A stretch of DNA of 64,000 bases from positions 62,001 through 126,000 of the forward strand of contig NZ_JBNYXW010000006.1 of assembly GCF_051380875.1 (NCBI RefSeq). Direction: 5' to 3'. The translations under genes were made by a program, and so were the position numbers. The DNA comes from Janthinobacterium sp051380875. Lineage in GTDB: Bacteria > Pseudomonadota > Gammaproteobacteria > Burkholderiales > Burkholderiaceae_D. How positions within the stretch are numbered: position 1 is the stretch's first letter; each line of letters opens with the position of its first letter. Below, piece by piece: positions 42,681 to 51,436 of the stretch. The notes beneath the pieces are model-generated. The model had not been told where the DNA came from, did not search any database, and saw only the letters and a list, made by a program, of their open reading frames with translations.

Positions 42681-44168
42681 ATGCAACTCTGGATCGGCCT
42701 TTGCCTGCCCCGGCTCCCGCTCGAAGTATTTTGCCCGAGCTGGTCGGCTGACCCGCTCGGCGTGGTGCTGGAGCAGGAGCAAGTGATGGCCTTGTCGCCG
42801 TTGGCGCGGGCGGCGGGCATCAAGCCGGGCATGCGCCGCGCGGGCGCACTGATGCTGGCACCGCAGGCGCGCCTGCACGAACGCTCTTTCGCACTGGAAG
42901 CGCAGGCGTTGCAAGCGGTGGCGCTGGCGCTGCTGCAATACTCGCCGCAGGTGGCGCAAGGCGAGGAGGCGACCCTGCTGGTCGACGCGGGCGCCAGCCT
43001 GCGCCTGTTTGGCGGCGTGCGCGCCCTGTGCCGGAGAATCGAAACGAGCCTGCGCGCGCTGGGCTACACGGCCGTGCTGTCGTGCGCCCCCACGGCGCGC
43101 GGCGCCTGGCTGCTGGCGCGCGCGAATACGCGCCGCAGCCGCGTGCTGGGCATGGCCAGCCTGGTGCGCCGCCTCGACCGGCTGCCGTGCGCCTTGCTGC
43201 CACCGGCGCGCCCCTACCTGGACTGGTTAGAGGGCATCGGTTGCCGCACCCTGGGGCAGTTGCGCCAGTTGCCCCGGCCCGGGCTGCAGCGCCGCTGCGG
43301 CGCTGCCTTGCTGGGCATGCTCGACGATGCGCATGGCCACGGCACGGAACTGTTCGTGTGGATCGAGGCACCGCCCACGTTTCGCGCCAGCCTGGAATTG
43401 TTCGACCGCGTGGAAAACGCGGACGCGCTGCTGTTCGGCGCGCGCCGTTTGCTGCAGCAAATGACGGGCTGGCTGTGCGCGCGGCAATTCGCCGTCGAGC
43501 GCATCGCCCTGTTGCTGGCGCACGAGCGGGGCCGGGTGGCGCGCCCGCCCACCGTCATCGAGCTGGCGCTGGGCGAGGCTGTCTGGCGCGACGAACACTT
43601 GCTGCGTTTGCTCAAGGAACGCCTGGCGCAGCTGGTGCTGGACGCGCCCGTGATCGGCCTCGTCCTGGAAGCGCTGCAGGTGCAGGCAATGGCGCCGCCC
43701 AGCGAAACCCTGTTTCCCGAGCCGGGCGGCACGCCGCAGGAGCGCCAGCGCCTGATGGAATTGCTGGTGGCGCGCCTGGGCGCCGAGAATGTCTTACAGG
43801 CATCACCGCGCGCCGATTACCGCCCCGAGGCAGCCAACCAGTGGCTGCCGCTGCCGGCGAAACCCCTTGCAAAAAACGCGCTGCCCGACTTGCCGCCCGG
43901 CTTGCCCGGCATGCCCCGCCCCGGCTGGCTGCTGGCCCAGCCGATCGCCCTGCTGATGCGCGAACACCGGCCTTTCTATGGCTCGCCCCTGAAAATGGTC
44001 TCCGTTGCCGAGCGCATCGAGGCGGGCTGGTGGGGCCAGTCGCAGGCGCGCGATTATTTCATTGCCGAAGGACGCGACCACGCCCATTACTGGGTCTACC
44101 GCGAACGCATCGCCGGCAGTGGCGAAGACGCCGCGCCGCGCTGGTTTTTGCATGGCTTGTTTGGCTGA
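42681..44168 (+). CDS. imuB: ImuB, catalytically inactive Y-family polymerase subunit
   Basis: 495 residues. It has a Y-family polymerase fold (YSPQVAQGEEATLLVDAGASLRLFGG; LSCAPTARGAWLLAR; LEGIGCRTLGQLRQLPR), but the N-terminal motif that should hold the first catalytic Asp reads MQLWIGLCLPRLPLEVF, with no acidic residue. This is the known hallmark of ImuB, which acts as the hub that links DnaE2, ImuA and the beta clamp. The C-terminal ~100 residues form the ImuB-specific tail. Expression should follow the LexA box before imuA. dnaE2 is not adjacent but lies 15.5 kb away. Confidence 0.92.
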   Translation: MQLWIGLCLPRLPLEVFCPSWSADPLGVVLEQEQVMALSPLARAAGIKPGMRRAGALMLAPQARLHERSFALEAQALQAVALALLQYSPQVAQGEEATLLVDAGASLRLFGGVRALCRRIETSLRALGYTAVLSCAPTARGAWLLARANTRRSRVLGMASLVRRLDRLPCALLPPARPYLDWLEGIGCRTLGQLRQLPRPGLQRRCGAALLGMLDDAHGHGTELFVWIEAPPTFRASLELFDRVENADALLFGARRLLQQMTGWLCARQFAVERIALLLAHERGRVARPPTVIELALGEAVWRDEHLLRLLKERLAQLVLDAPVIGLVLEALQVQAMAPPSETLFPEPGGTPQERQRLMELLVARLGAENVLQASPRADYRPEAANQWLPLPAKPLAKNALPDLPPGLPGMPRPGWLLAQPIALLMREHRPFYGSPLKMVSVAERIEAGWWGQSQARDYFIAEGRDHAHYWVYRERIAGSGEDAAPRWFLHGLFG

Positions 44169-44282
44169 GTGAGTGGCGGCGCGCAGGCGCGGCAAGCCGC
44201 CTCCTGCGCTGCCCTGTTAAAACGGCCATGCTTGGCTATACTTGCTGTCCGGCGCCGCATATTTGTTAAATAAAGGATTTCC

Positions 44283-44987
44283 ATGTCACAGCTTTCTGAC
44301 TTCCCCATCACCCAGAAATGGCCTGCCCAGCATCCTGAGCGCCTGCAGCTGTACTCGCTGCCGACGCCGAACGGCATCAAGGTCTCCATCCTGCTGGAAG
44401 AAACGGGGCTGCCTTACGAGCCGCACCTGGTCAGCTTCGAGCATAACGACCAGATGTCGCCCGCCTTCCTGTCGCTCAATCCGAACAACAAGATTCCTGC
44501 CATCATCGACCCGAACGGCCCCGATGGCAAACCGCTGGCGCTGTTCGAATCTGGCGCCATCCTGCTTTACCTGGCCGAGAAAACCGGCAAGTTCATCCCG
44601 CAGGATGCGGGCTTGCGTTACGAAACCATTCAATGGCTGATGTTACAGATGGGGAGCATCGGCCCCATGTTTGGCCAGGTGGGCTTCTTTCACAAATTTG
44701 CCGGCAAGGAATACGCGGACAAGCGTCCGCTGGAACGCTATATCGGTGAATCGAAGCGTTTATTGGGCGTGCTGGAACAGCGCTTGCAGGGCCGTGACTG
44801 GATCATGGGCGGGCAGTACACGATTGCCGACATCGCGATCTTCCCGTGGGTGCGCTGCCTGGTGGGTTTTTACGGCGCCAGCGAGCTGGTCGGCTTCGAC
44901 AACTTCCCCAATGTGCAGCGCGTGCTGGCGGCGTTTCTTGTCCGGCCCGCCGTCGTCAAGGGCGTGGACGTGCCGCAGCGTGGTTAA
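44283..44987 (+). CDS. glutathione S-transferase family protein
   Basis: 234 residues. The N-terminal thioredoxin-like domain has LQLYSLPTPNGIKVSILLEETGLPYE, NPNNKIPAIIDP and the glutathione-binding ESGAILLYLAEKTG. The C-terminal helical domain holds RYIGESKRLLGVLEQRLQGRDWIMGGQYTIADIAIFPWVR. It resembles the YghU/YfcG-type (nu class) transferases, which are active in disulfide reduction. AAAGGATTTCC precedes the ATG. Its substrate is not known. Confidence 0.92.
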   Translation: MSQLSDFPITQKWPAQHPERLQLYSLPTPNGIKVSILLEETGLPYEPHLVSFEHNDQMSPAFLSLNPNNKIPAIIDPNGPDGKPLALFESGAILLYLAEKTGKFIPQDAGLRYETIQWLMLQMGSIGPMFGQVGFFHKFAGKEYADKRPLERYIGESKRLLGVLEQRLQGRDWIMGGQYTIADIAIFPWVRCLVGFYGASELVGFDNFPNVQRVLAAFLVRPAVVKGVDVPQRG

Positions 44988-45057
44988 AACAGCATAGGGC
45001 CGGGCGGCGCTACAATGCGCCATCGGCCGGCATGCCCGGCAGCTTTGATCTGACACA

Positions 45058-45816
45058 ATGAAATCCACCCGGCAAGATTTTCCCGGCGCGCACGGCCATG
45101 TGCTGGCGGCGCGGCTCGATGCGCCCGATGGCGATATCCGCGCTTATGCGCTGTTCGCCCATTGCTTTACCTGCGGCAAGGACGTGCTGGCCGCGCGGCG
45201 TATCGCGCAAGGCTTGACGCAGCACGGCATCGCCGTCTTGCGCTTCGACTTTACGGGGCTGGGCGCTAGCGAGGGCGAGTTTTCCGCCACCAATTTTTCA
45301 TCGAACGTGGCCGATTTGATCGCCGCCGCCGATTTTCTGCGGGCAAAACATGCTGCACCGCAATTGCTGATCGGCCATAGCCTGGGTGGTGCGGCCGTGC
45401 TGGCCGCCGCGTCGCAAGTGCCGGAAGCGACGGCCATCGCCACCCTGGCCGCACCGAGCGCACCGGCGTATGTGACGCGCATGTTCAGCGAACATCTGGA
45501 ACAGATCGCCGTCGAGGGCGAAGCGCTGGTGCAGCTGGAAGGGCGGCCCTTCCGTATCCGCCAGCAATTCGTCGACGACGCAGGCAGCCACAGCCTGAAG
45601 GCGCACATCGCAGGCCTGCGCCGCGCCCTGCTGGTGATGCACGCGCCGAACGACACCACGGTAAGCCTGTCGAATGCGATGGAGATCTTTACGGCGGCCA
45701 AGCACCCGAAAAGTTTTGTCTCGCTCGATGACGCCGACCACCTATTGACGGGGCGCAATGATGCGGCCTATGTGGCCAACGTCATCGCCGCCTGGAGCGC
45801 GCGCTACCTCGCATAA
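45058..45816 (+). CDS. alpha/beta hydrolase
   Basis: 252 residues. The nucleophile elbow is GHSLGG (about residue 103), with the oxyanion region around FAHCFTCGKD and RFDFTGLGASEG. The acid is probably in MHAPNDTTVS and the catalytic His in DDADHLL. The sequence resembles the hydrolase half of bifunctional hydrolase-OsmC proteins, but no OsmC part follows. Substrate unknown. Confidence 0.9.
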   Translation: MKSTRQDFPGAHGHVLAARLDAPDGDIRAYALFAHCFTCGKDVLAARRIAQGLTQHGIAVLRFDFTGLGASEGEFSATNFSSNVADLIAAADFLRAKHAAPQLLIGHSLGGAAVLAAASQVPEATAIATLAAPSAPAYVTRMFSEHLEQIAVEGEALVQLEGRPFRIRQQFVDDAGSHSLKAHIAGLRRALLVMHAPNDTTVSLSNAMEIFTAAKHPKSFVSLDDADHLLTGRNDAAYVANVIAAWSARYLA

Positions 45817-45832
45817 GTGCCGCCCATGAAAA

Positions 45833-45863
45833 ACGCCGTACTGGCAAGTAGCGGGTACGGCGT
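45833..45863 (+). terminator. hairpin after the alpha/beta hydrolase gene
   Basis: ACGCCGTAC pairs exactly with GTACGGCGT. It is preceded by an A-tract but has no T-tract after it, so termination on plus is uncertain. Confidence 0.45.
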
Positions 45864-45890
45864 ATGATCATGCTGATGTAGTTTGATACA

Positions 45891-45953
45891 CTGAGTGCCT
45901 GAAAAATGCTCAGGGCAAGGCAACAACGCCATGGGCGTTTGGCAGGCGCTCAG
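45891..45953. repeat. palindromic intergenic element, family A copy 3 (short form)
   Basis: 63 bases. Ends CTGAGTGCCTG and CAGGCGCTCAG are inverted copies (10 of 11). The interior CTCAGGGCAAGG-CAACAACGCCATGG-CG matches the outer parts of copies at 16788 and 32493, but the GTACGAATGTAC core is missing. It contains the stop codon of the minus-strand gene at 45950. Confidence 0.7.
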
Positions 45954-46300
45954 TCTTCGTCGAATTCGGCGGAAAGGTCTTTCCAGCCCTTGCTGATGGC
46001 AAAGGCGGAAAATTCTTCCGGTGCTTCCAAAACGATGAGTTTCTTGTCTTGCAGGCCCAGGTCGCCATGGCCGAAGTCGGGGCCCACGTAGCCGAGGCTG
46101 CGCAGGCGGGCCAGGATGTGGCCGACCAGGGTCTTGTCCTTGCAGGCGCCCGCTTCGAGCGGGGCGGCGAAGTCGACGTAGACGTCGATGATGCCGTAGC
46201 CTTCGTCGAAGATGCGGATGGCCTTGATGTCGTGGGCACGGCCGGAGCCGTCGGTGGCCTTGAAGGGGCCGCTGAGCTGGATGTCGGTATCATTATTCAT
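45950..46300 (-). CDS. conserved hypothetical protein
   Basis: 116 residues from ATG 46300 (MNNDTDIQLSGPFKATDGSG). No membrane segment or known motif is seen; the sequence has the character of a compact soluble alpha/beta domain (KAIRIFDEGYGIIDVYVDFAAPL, DKTLVGHILARLRSLGYVGPDFG). The acidic C-terminus is followed by a stop codon that lies inside a palindromic repeat. I do not recognise the family. Confidence 0.75.
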   Translation of the reverse strand: MNNDTDIQLSGPFKATDGSGRAHDIKAIRIFDEGYGIIDVYVDFAAPLEAGACKDKTLVGHILARLRSLGYVGPDFGHGDLGLQDKKLIVLEAPEEFSAFAISKGWKDLSAEFDED

Positions 46301-46371
46301 CTTGCCAGCATACACCAAAAGCCAGCCCCGCATAGGGGGCGCCACGCAAAATCCCCCTAGGTATTGCCTTC

Positions 46372-48249
46372 TCAGCGGGCCAGCAGGATGGCGCTCAGGC
46401 GGTCGCGCGTGCCGGCGATGCGTTCCAGTTGCGGGTACTTCAGGCCGCCGTGGTAATCGAGCGCCACCGTCTGGAATTGCTTGCCCTTTCTTACCAGCAA
46501 GTTAATCGGCTGCTTGCCGCCCCTGGCTGCCTGGATCGCCGCTTTCAAGAGCTTGGGCGTGTAGGCCGTGCCATTCACGGCCAGCAAGGTCGTGTTGCCC
46601 GACAGGCCAGCCTGGAAGGCGGGGCCGTCCCACAGCAGCTTGCCGAGCTTGCCATCCTTGTCGATCGTCAAGCCCAGCGAGTACGTCAGATCCGCGCCCT
46701 TGCTGCGTTCTTCAGTTGCTTTCATGAACGGCGTGGGCGTGTCGCGGTAGACCAGTTTCCAGCCCGCACGGGCCAGGCCGTCGAGCGGGGCGCCCGGACC
46801 GTGGCCATCGAGGCGGCTACGCAGGAAGGTGGCCCAGTCGTGCGGCTGCACGGCGTTCAGGGCCGCCACGACATCGTCAAAGGTGTAGGGCAGGGGCGTG
46901 GTGCTGCCGTTCTGTACGCCAAAGAAGGCGCGCGCGAAGTCGTCGAGCGAGCGGCGCTCGCCGGACAGTTCGCGGATGGTGGTATCGACATCAAGCCAGA
47001 CCAGCGAACCTTCCATATAGTAGTCTTCATCGCGCTGCCAGCTGCTCCAGCCGATGGGGCGCCGGCCGTTGATGATCGGATCGTTCGTCGTATCCTGCAT
47101 GGCGCGCCAGCTGCGCCCGGGTATCACGTCGTAGTGCGCCGCCGTCGAGGCGAACAGGTCGCGCATATTGGCAGGCGCCACCAGGCCGGAGCGGGCCGCC
47201 AGCACATTGCCCCAGTACTGCGTCTGCCCTTCATAGACCCACAACAGGCCATTTTGCAGCGGCGTGTTGAAATCCGGCGTGTCCTGTCCGGCGGGGCGGC
47301 GGAACTTGCCGTTCCACGAGTGAGTCAGCTCGTGCGGTAGCAGCACGCGGCCCGCCTCGTTCTTGTCCCAGTCGCTGAAATAGCCGGGTTTGACGCCGTT
47401 TTCGCTCGACTGCATGTGTTCGCGCCCGATGCCGCCGAATTCATCGCTCAGGGCCAACAGGAAATCATAGTGGCGGTAGTGGCGCGAACCGAACAGCTTG
47501 TAGGCTTGCTGCAGCATGGCGCGGTGCTGGTCGATTTGCTGCGGCGTCGCCTCCAGGCTGTCGGCACTGTCGGCCATCAGGTTCAGGTGCACGGGCACTT
47601 GCGCGCCCGGATCGAGGTCGATGCGCTTGAAGTGGCGCCCCGCGAAGACGGGCGAGTCGACCAGGGTATCGAGGTCGAGCGGCTGGAAATCCACCAGTTT
47701 TCCCGCCTTTGTCGCGCTTTCGGCGCGCACCTGCAGGGCGCTGCCGAACTGCCAGCCGGCCGGCAGGGTCAGCGATGGCTGCACGACGATGTCGCGCGCG
47801 GCGCGCCCGGCCGGGTACAGCGTCATCGCATGCCACTGCACGCCCAGCATGTCGCCAGTCATGGTGATGCGCCCCTGGCTGGTGTCGACGGGCGAGAGGA
47901 ACTGGTACTGCGCTTCCACCGCCGTGGCGCCGGCCGGCACGTCGAGGTGGAAGGCGAACATGTTGACGGGATCGCGCTGCCATGCCAAAGCCTGGCCATT
48001 GGCGGACAGGCGCAGGCCGGCCAGCTGGTTCAGCGGGCCGCTGGGGCCGTGGTTGCCCGGCACCCATTGCGGATACAGCAAGGTCAGCTTGCCGGGCGCG
48101 GCGGGGATGCTCTCGCGGATGCTGAAAATTTGCTGCGCCACATTGCTGGCGTCGACATGCAGCACGATGGGGGCTGGAGTGGGCGAGGCGGCTTGGACGG
48201 TGGTGGAAACGAGAAGGGCGAGGGAACAGGACAGGAGAGAACGGGACAT
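46372..48249 (-). CDS. M61-family metallopeptidase (glycyl aminopeptidase type)
   Basis: 625 residues with a signal peptide (SRSLLSCSLALLVSTTVQAAS), so it is exported. The N-terminal beta domain (~25-180) precedes the zinc peptidase domain, with HELTHSWNGKFRRP (HExxH, about residue 310) and the third-ligand region LLWVYEGQTQYWG. A PDZ-like domain is at the C-terminus (~530-610; GLTIDKDGKLGKLLWDGPAFQAGLSGNTTLLAVNG). M61 enzymes are aminopeptidases with a preference for Gly or Ala. No operon partner is seen. Confidence 0.92.
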   Translation of the reverse strand: MSRSLLSCSLALLVSTTVQAASPTPAPIVLHVDASNVAQQIFSIRESIPAAPGKLTLLYPQWVPGNHGPSGPLNQLAGLRLSANGQALAWQRDPVNMFAFHLDVPAGATAVEAQYQFLSPVDTSQGRITMTGDMLGVQWHAMTLYPAGRAARDIVVQPSLTLPAGWQFGSALQVRAESATKAGKLVDFQPLDLDTLVDSPVFAGRHFKRIDLDPGAQVPVHLNLMADSADSLEATPQQIDQHRAMLQQAYKLFGSRHYRHYDFLLALSDEFGGIGREHMQSSENGVKPGYFSDWDKNEAGRVLLPHELTHSWNGKFRRPAGQDTPDFNTPLQNGLLWVYEGQTQYWGNVLAARSGLVAPANMRDLFASTAAHYDVIPGRSWRAMQDTTNDPIINGRRPIGWSSWQRDEDYYMEGSLVWLDVDTTIRELSGERRSLDDFARAFFGVQNGSTTPLPYTFDDVVAALNAVQPHDWATFLRSRLDGHGPGAPLDGLARAGWKLVYRDTPTPFMKATEERSKGADLTYSLGLTIDKDGKLGKLLWDGPAFQAGLSGNTTLLAVNGTAYTPKLLKAAIQAARGGKQPINLLVRKGKQFQTVALDYHGGLKYPQLERIAGTRDRLSAILLAR

Positions 48250-48356
48250 GTGGCGGCTGGCTCGATGGTCTGGTTGGCAAATGACGAGTCTAGCATTGTG
48301 TAAATTTCTTTTACAAATTGTTGGACGTCTTGGGCACTTTTCGCCAATTTCAAGGC

Positions 48357-48384
48357 CTTGAACGCCTGCGCATCGTCCTTAGAT
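48357..48384 (+). promoter_or_regulatory. possible sigma-32 promoter of the hsp20 gene
   Basis: CTTGAA (48357-48362) is followed after 14 bases by CCTTAGAT, close to the heat-shock consensus CTTGAA-N13/17-CCCCATNT. The roughly 60-base leader that follows is the right size for a thermosensing 5' UTR, but I cannot demonstrate one. Confidence 0.45.
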
Positions 48385-48452
48385 TGGTAGCAAGCGGATG
48401 CTCATGGTGAGGTCCGCGATACTTATCGCTTAACTGAAAAGGATATTTAATC

Positions 48453-48920
48453 ATGCGTACTTTTGACCTTGCTCCCCTGTATCGTTCCGCCATCGGCTTT
48501 GATCGTCTGGCACACTTGCTCAACGAACAGCGCGCCGATGCGCAGCCCAGCTACCCACCCTACAACATCGAACTGGTGTCGGAAGATAAATACCGCATCG
48601 TGATGGCATTGGCCGGCTTCTCGCGCGAAGAGATCGACATCATCACCGAACGCGACTCGCTGCATGTCACGGGCCGCAAGCAGAAAGATGGTGTCGAGCG
48701 TACTTTCTTGCACCGCGGCATCGCTGCCCGCGATTTCGAACAGCGCTTCCAGCTGGCCAACCATGTGAAGGTCACGGGCGCCACGTTTGAAAACGGCATG
48801 CTGACCATCGACCTGGTGCGTGAAGTGCCCGAAGCGCTGAAACCGCGCAAGATCGAGATCGAGAGCGCCGCCAACAGCGGTACTGCGGTCAACGCGCTGG
48901 AACAGCGCCAGGCAGCCTAA
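48453..48920 (+). CDS. small heat-shock protein Hsp20 (IbpA-like)
   Basis: 155 residues. The alpha-crystallin domain (~35-130) has YPPYNIELVSEDKYRIVMALAGFSREEIDIITERDSLHVTGRKQ, the LANHVKVTGATFENGMLTIDLVREVPE end, and an IEI motif at the C-terminus (KIEIES) for oligomer contacts. The N-terminus (RTFDLAPLYRSAIGFDRLAHLL) is that of IbpA/B. It holds unfolding proteins under heat stress. AAAAGGAT is the ribosome site. Confidence 0.94.
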   Translation: MRTFDLAPLYRSAIGFDRLAHLLNEQRADAQPSYPPYNIELVSEDKYRIVMALAGFSREEIDIITERDSLHVTGRKQKDGVERTFLHRGIAARDFEQRFQLANHVKVTGATFENGMLTIDLVREVPEALKPRKIEIESAANSGTAVNALEQRQAA

Positions 48921-48993
48921 GCTGAACTGTCCCGGCGCCCTTGCGGGCGCTGGCGCCAGCGGGAGGGTTCCCGCCCTCCCCATGCAGTAAAAT

Positions 48994-49016
48994 ACTGGCC
49001 GGTTTATCCGGCCAGT
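48994..49016 (+). terminator. hairpin after the hsp20 gene
   Basis: ACTGGCCGG pairs exactly with CCGGCCAGT around TTTAT. A short GTTG tail follows. Another GC-rich hairpin (GGGAGGG...CCCTCCC) lies just before. Together they probably end hsp20 transcription. Confidence 0.55.
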
Positions 49017-49216
49017 GTTGCGTCCGCACCCACGATAGTATTCCCTTTGCGCCATTTCCCCATGCCGTGCCAGCTGCCAGCTACGTGAGGCGCGCAGGAT
49101 TAAGCCATGCTTAAAGGCGCAAATGCCTGTTTCTAAATGGAAAAATGTTAAGCACAGCCTAAGACTCCTGGCCCACTATTGCATACATCAAAATCTCATT
49201 GAATGAGGAGCAATTC

Positions 49217-50725
49217 ATGGAACAGCAAGCGAATAAGGCATCTCTGAACATCAAGCGCACCGTAGCCGCGCTGGCCGCGATCGGTGTGCTGGGCGCCGGT
49301 GGCGCCATGGTGATACATCAAAACAATGCCGGCGCGAATGGCGCGCCTGCCGCCGCCCCCGTGGCTGCCGCTGTCGCGCCCGTCGCCGCGGCGCCGCAAG
49401 TGGCCTTGCCCGACTTTAGCCAGATCGCCGCGCGCAACAGCCCGGCCGTGGTTAACATCAGCGTCACGGGCAGCACCAAGGTGGCGTACGAGCCCTCGGC
49501 CCAGGCCGGCAACGACGACTTCGGCAACGACCCGTTCTTCGAATTCTTCCGCCGCTTCCAAGGTCCGCAAGGCGGGCAGCGCGGCGGCCGCGACGTGCCC
49601 ACGCACGGCTTGGGTTCCGGCTTCATCGTTAGCCCGGACGGCATCATCATGACGAATGCCCACGTGGTGCGCGATGCGCGCGAAGTGACCGTCAAGCTGA
49701 ACGACCGCCGCGAATTTCGCGCCAAGGTGCTCGGTACCGATCCGAAGACCGATATTGCCGTGCTGAAGATCGACGCCAGCAACCTGCCCATCGTGCCGCT
49801 CGGCCATTCGAGCGAGCTGAAAGTGGGCGAGTGGGTGCTGGCCATCGGCTCGCCGTACGGTTTCGACAGCACGGTGACGGCCGGGGTGGTCAGCGCCAAG
49901 GGCCGCTCCTTGCCAGACGACAGCAATGTGCCCTTCATCCAGACCGACGTGGCCGTCAATCCCGGCAACTCGGGCGGCCCGCTGTTCAACACGCGCGGCG
50001 AAGTGGTCGGCATCAACTCGCAGATCTACAGCCAGACGGGCGGCTTCCAGGGCTTGTCGTTCGCCATCCCGATCGACCTGGCCGGCCGCATCAAGGACCA
50101 GATCGTGGCCACCGGCAAGGCCAGCCACGCCAAGCTGGGCGTGACGGTGCAGGAAGTGAACCAGGGCTTTGCCGATTCGTTCAAGCTGGCTACGCCGGAA
50201 GGCGCCCTGGTGGCTAACGTGGAGCGGGGCAGCCCGGCCGACGCGGCAGGCTTGAAGTCGGGCGACGTGGTGCGCAAGGTCAATGGCCAGCGCATCATCG
50301 CCTCGGCCGACTTGCCCGCGCTGGTGGGCACGTCCTTGCCTGGCGACAAGATCAGCATGGATGTCTGGCGCGACGGCAAGATCGTCAGCCTGATGGCCAC
50401 CCTGGGCAATGCCGCCGACAAGGTCGCCGAAGTGGCGAAGAGCGATGGCGCCGCCGGCAAGGTGCAACTGGGCCTGGCCCTGCGTCCGTTACAATCGGAT
50501 GAAAAACGCGAGGCGGGCATCAGCGCCGGCCTGCTGGTGGAAGACGCGGGCGGCGCGGCGGCGAATGCCGGGGTGTTGCCAGGCGACGTGTTATTGTCGG
50601 TCAATGGCCGTCCCGTCAACACCGTCGAGCAAGTGCGCGACGTCGTCGACAAGTCCGCCAAGTCGGTGGCCTTGCTGATACAGCGGGGACCGGACAAGAT
50701 CTTCATTCCGGTGCGCCTCGGTTGA
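49217..50725 (+). CDS. DegQ/MucD-type periplasmic serine protease
   Basis: 502 residues from ATG 49217, with GAGGAG six bases ahead. An N-terminal hydrophobic segment (~15-35) directs export or anchoring, then an Ala/Pro linker. The protease domain has the triad H149 (TNAHVV), D179 (TDIAVLKI) and S252 (GNSGGP). Two PDZ domains follow (~300-385 and ~410-495). It acts as envelope quality-control protease and chaperone. A two-component system 51 bases downstream on the same strand suggests a shared stress circuit. Confidence 0.95.
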   Translation: MEQQANKASLNIKRTVAALAAIGVLGAGGAMVIHQNNAGANGAPAAAPVAAAVAPVAAAPQVALPDFSQIAARNSPAVVNISVTGSTKVAYEPSAQAGNDDFGNDPFFEFFRRFQGPQGGQRGGRDVPTHGLGSGFIVSPDGIIMTNAHVVRDAREVTVKLNDRREFRAKVLGTDPKTDIAVLKIDASNLPIVPLGHSSELKVGEWVLAIGSPYGFDSTVTAGVVSAKGRSLPDDSNVPFIQTDVAVNPGNSGGPLFNTRGEVVGINSQIYSQTGGFQGLSFAIPIDLAGRIKDQIVATGKASHAKLGVTVQEVNQGFADSFKLATPEGALVANVERGSPADAAGLKSGDVVRKVNGQRIIASADLPALVGTSLPGDKISMDVWRDGKIVSLMATLGNAADKVAEVAKSDGAAGKVQLGLALRPLQSDEKREAGISAGLLVEDAGGAAANAGVLPGDVLLSVNGRPVNTVEQVRDVVDKSAKSVALLIQRGPDKIFIPVRLG

Positions 50726-50776
50726 TCTGGCGCAGGATGCAATGTCGATAAAACAGTGAACATGAAGGAGTAGGGC

Positions 50777-51436
50777 ATGCGGCTATTGCTGGTAGAAGAC
50801 GATACGATGATCGGCGAGGTGGTGCTCGACTTGCTGCGCGCCGAGCATTACGCGGTGGACTGGGTCAAGGATGGCGACATGGCCGATACGGCCCTGCAAA
50901 CGCAAACCTATGACCTGGTGCTGCTGGACCTGGGCTTGCCGCGCAAGGATGGCCTCGACGTGCTGCGCTCGATGCGCCTGCGCAAGCTCGACACGCCGGT
51001 GCTGGTGGCCACGGCGCGCGACGCCGTCGAGCAGCGCATCGCCGGCCTGGACGCGGGCGCCGACGATTATGTGCTGAAACCGTATGACCTCGATGAACTG
51101 CTGGCGCGCATCCGCGCCTTGCTGCGGCGCGCTTCGGGACGGCCGGAACCCATCTTCGAACACCAGGGTGTGTCCATCAATCCGCTGACGCGCGAAGTGA
51201 TCGCCGATGGCCATCCCGTCAACCTGTCGGCGCGCGAATGGGCCGTGCTCGAAGCGCTGATCGCGCGCCCCGGCATCGTGCTGTCGCGCGCGCAGCTGGA
51301 AGAAAAGCTGTACAGCTGGAAGGATGAAGTCAACAGCAATGCGGTGGAAGTATATATCCATGGCTTGCGCAAGAAGCTGGGTAGCGAGCTGATCCAGAAT
51401 GTGCGCGGCCTCGGCTACATGGTGCCCAAGGCATGA
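50777..51436 (+). CDS. OmpR-family response regulator
   Basis: 219 residues. The receiver domain has E7-D8-D9, phospho-acceptor D51 (LLDLGLPRKDG) and K101 (YVLKPY). The winged-helix DNA-binding domain covers ~125-217 (LSAREWAVLEALIARPGIVLSRAQLEEKLYSWKDEVNSNAVEVYIHGLRKKL). Its sequence is of the QseB/PmrA/TctD type. It overlaps the downstream kinase by four bases (ATGA) and follows the DegQ-type protease. Confidence 0.95.
   Translation: MRLLLVEDDTMIGEVVLDLLRAEHYAVDWVKDGDMADTALQTQTYDLVLLDLGLPRKDGLDVLRSMRLRKLDTPVLVATARDAVEQRIAGLDAGADDYVLKPYDLDELLARIRALLRRASGRPEPIFEHQGVSINPLTREVIADGHPVNLSAREWAVLEALIARPGIVLSRAQLEEKLYSWKDEVNSNAVEVYIHGLRKKLGSELIQNVRGLGYMVPKA

Noticed and set aside
48299..48315. TGTAA-N7-TTACA as a fifth HexR site near hsp20
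   Set aside because: The spacing and centre (ATTTCTT) do not fit the 15-base HexR pattern, and the adjacent genes have no link to sugar metabolism.
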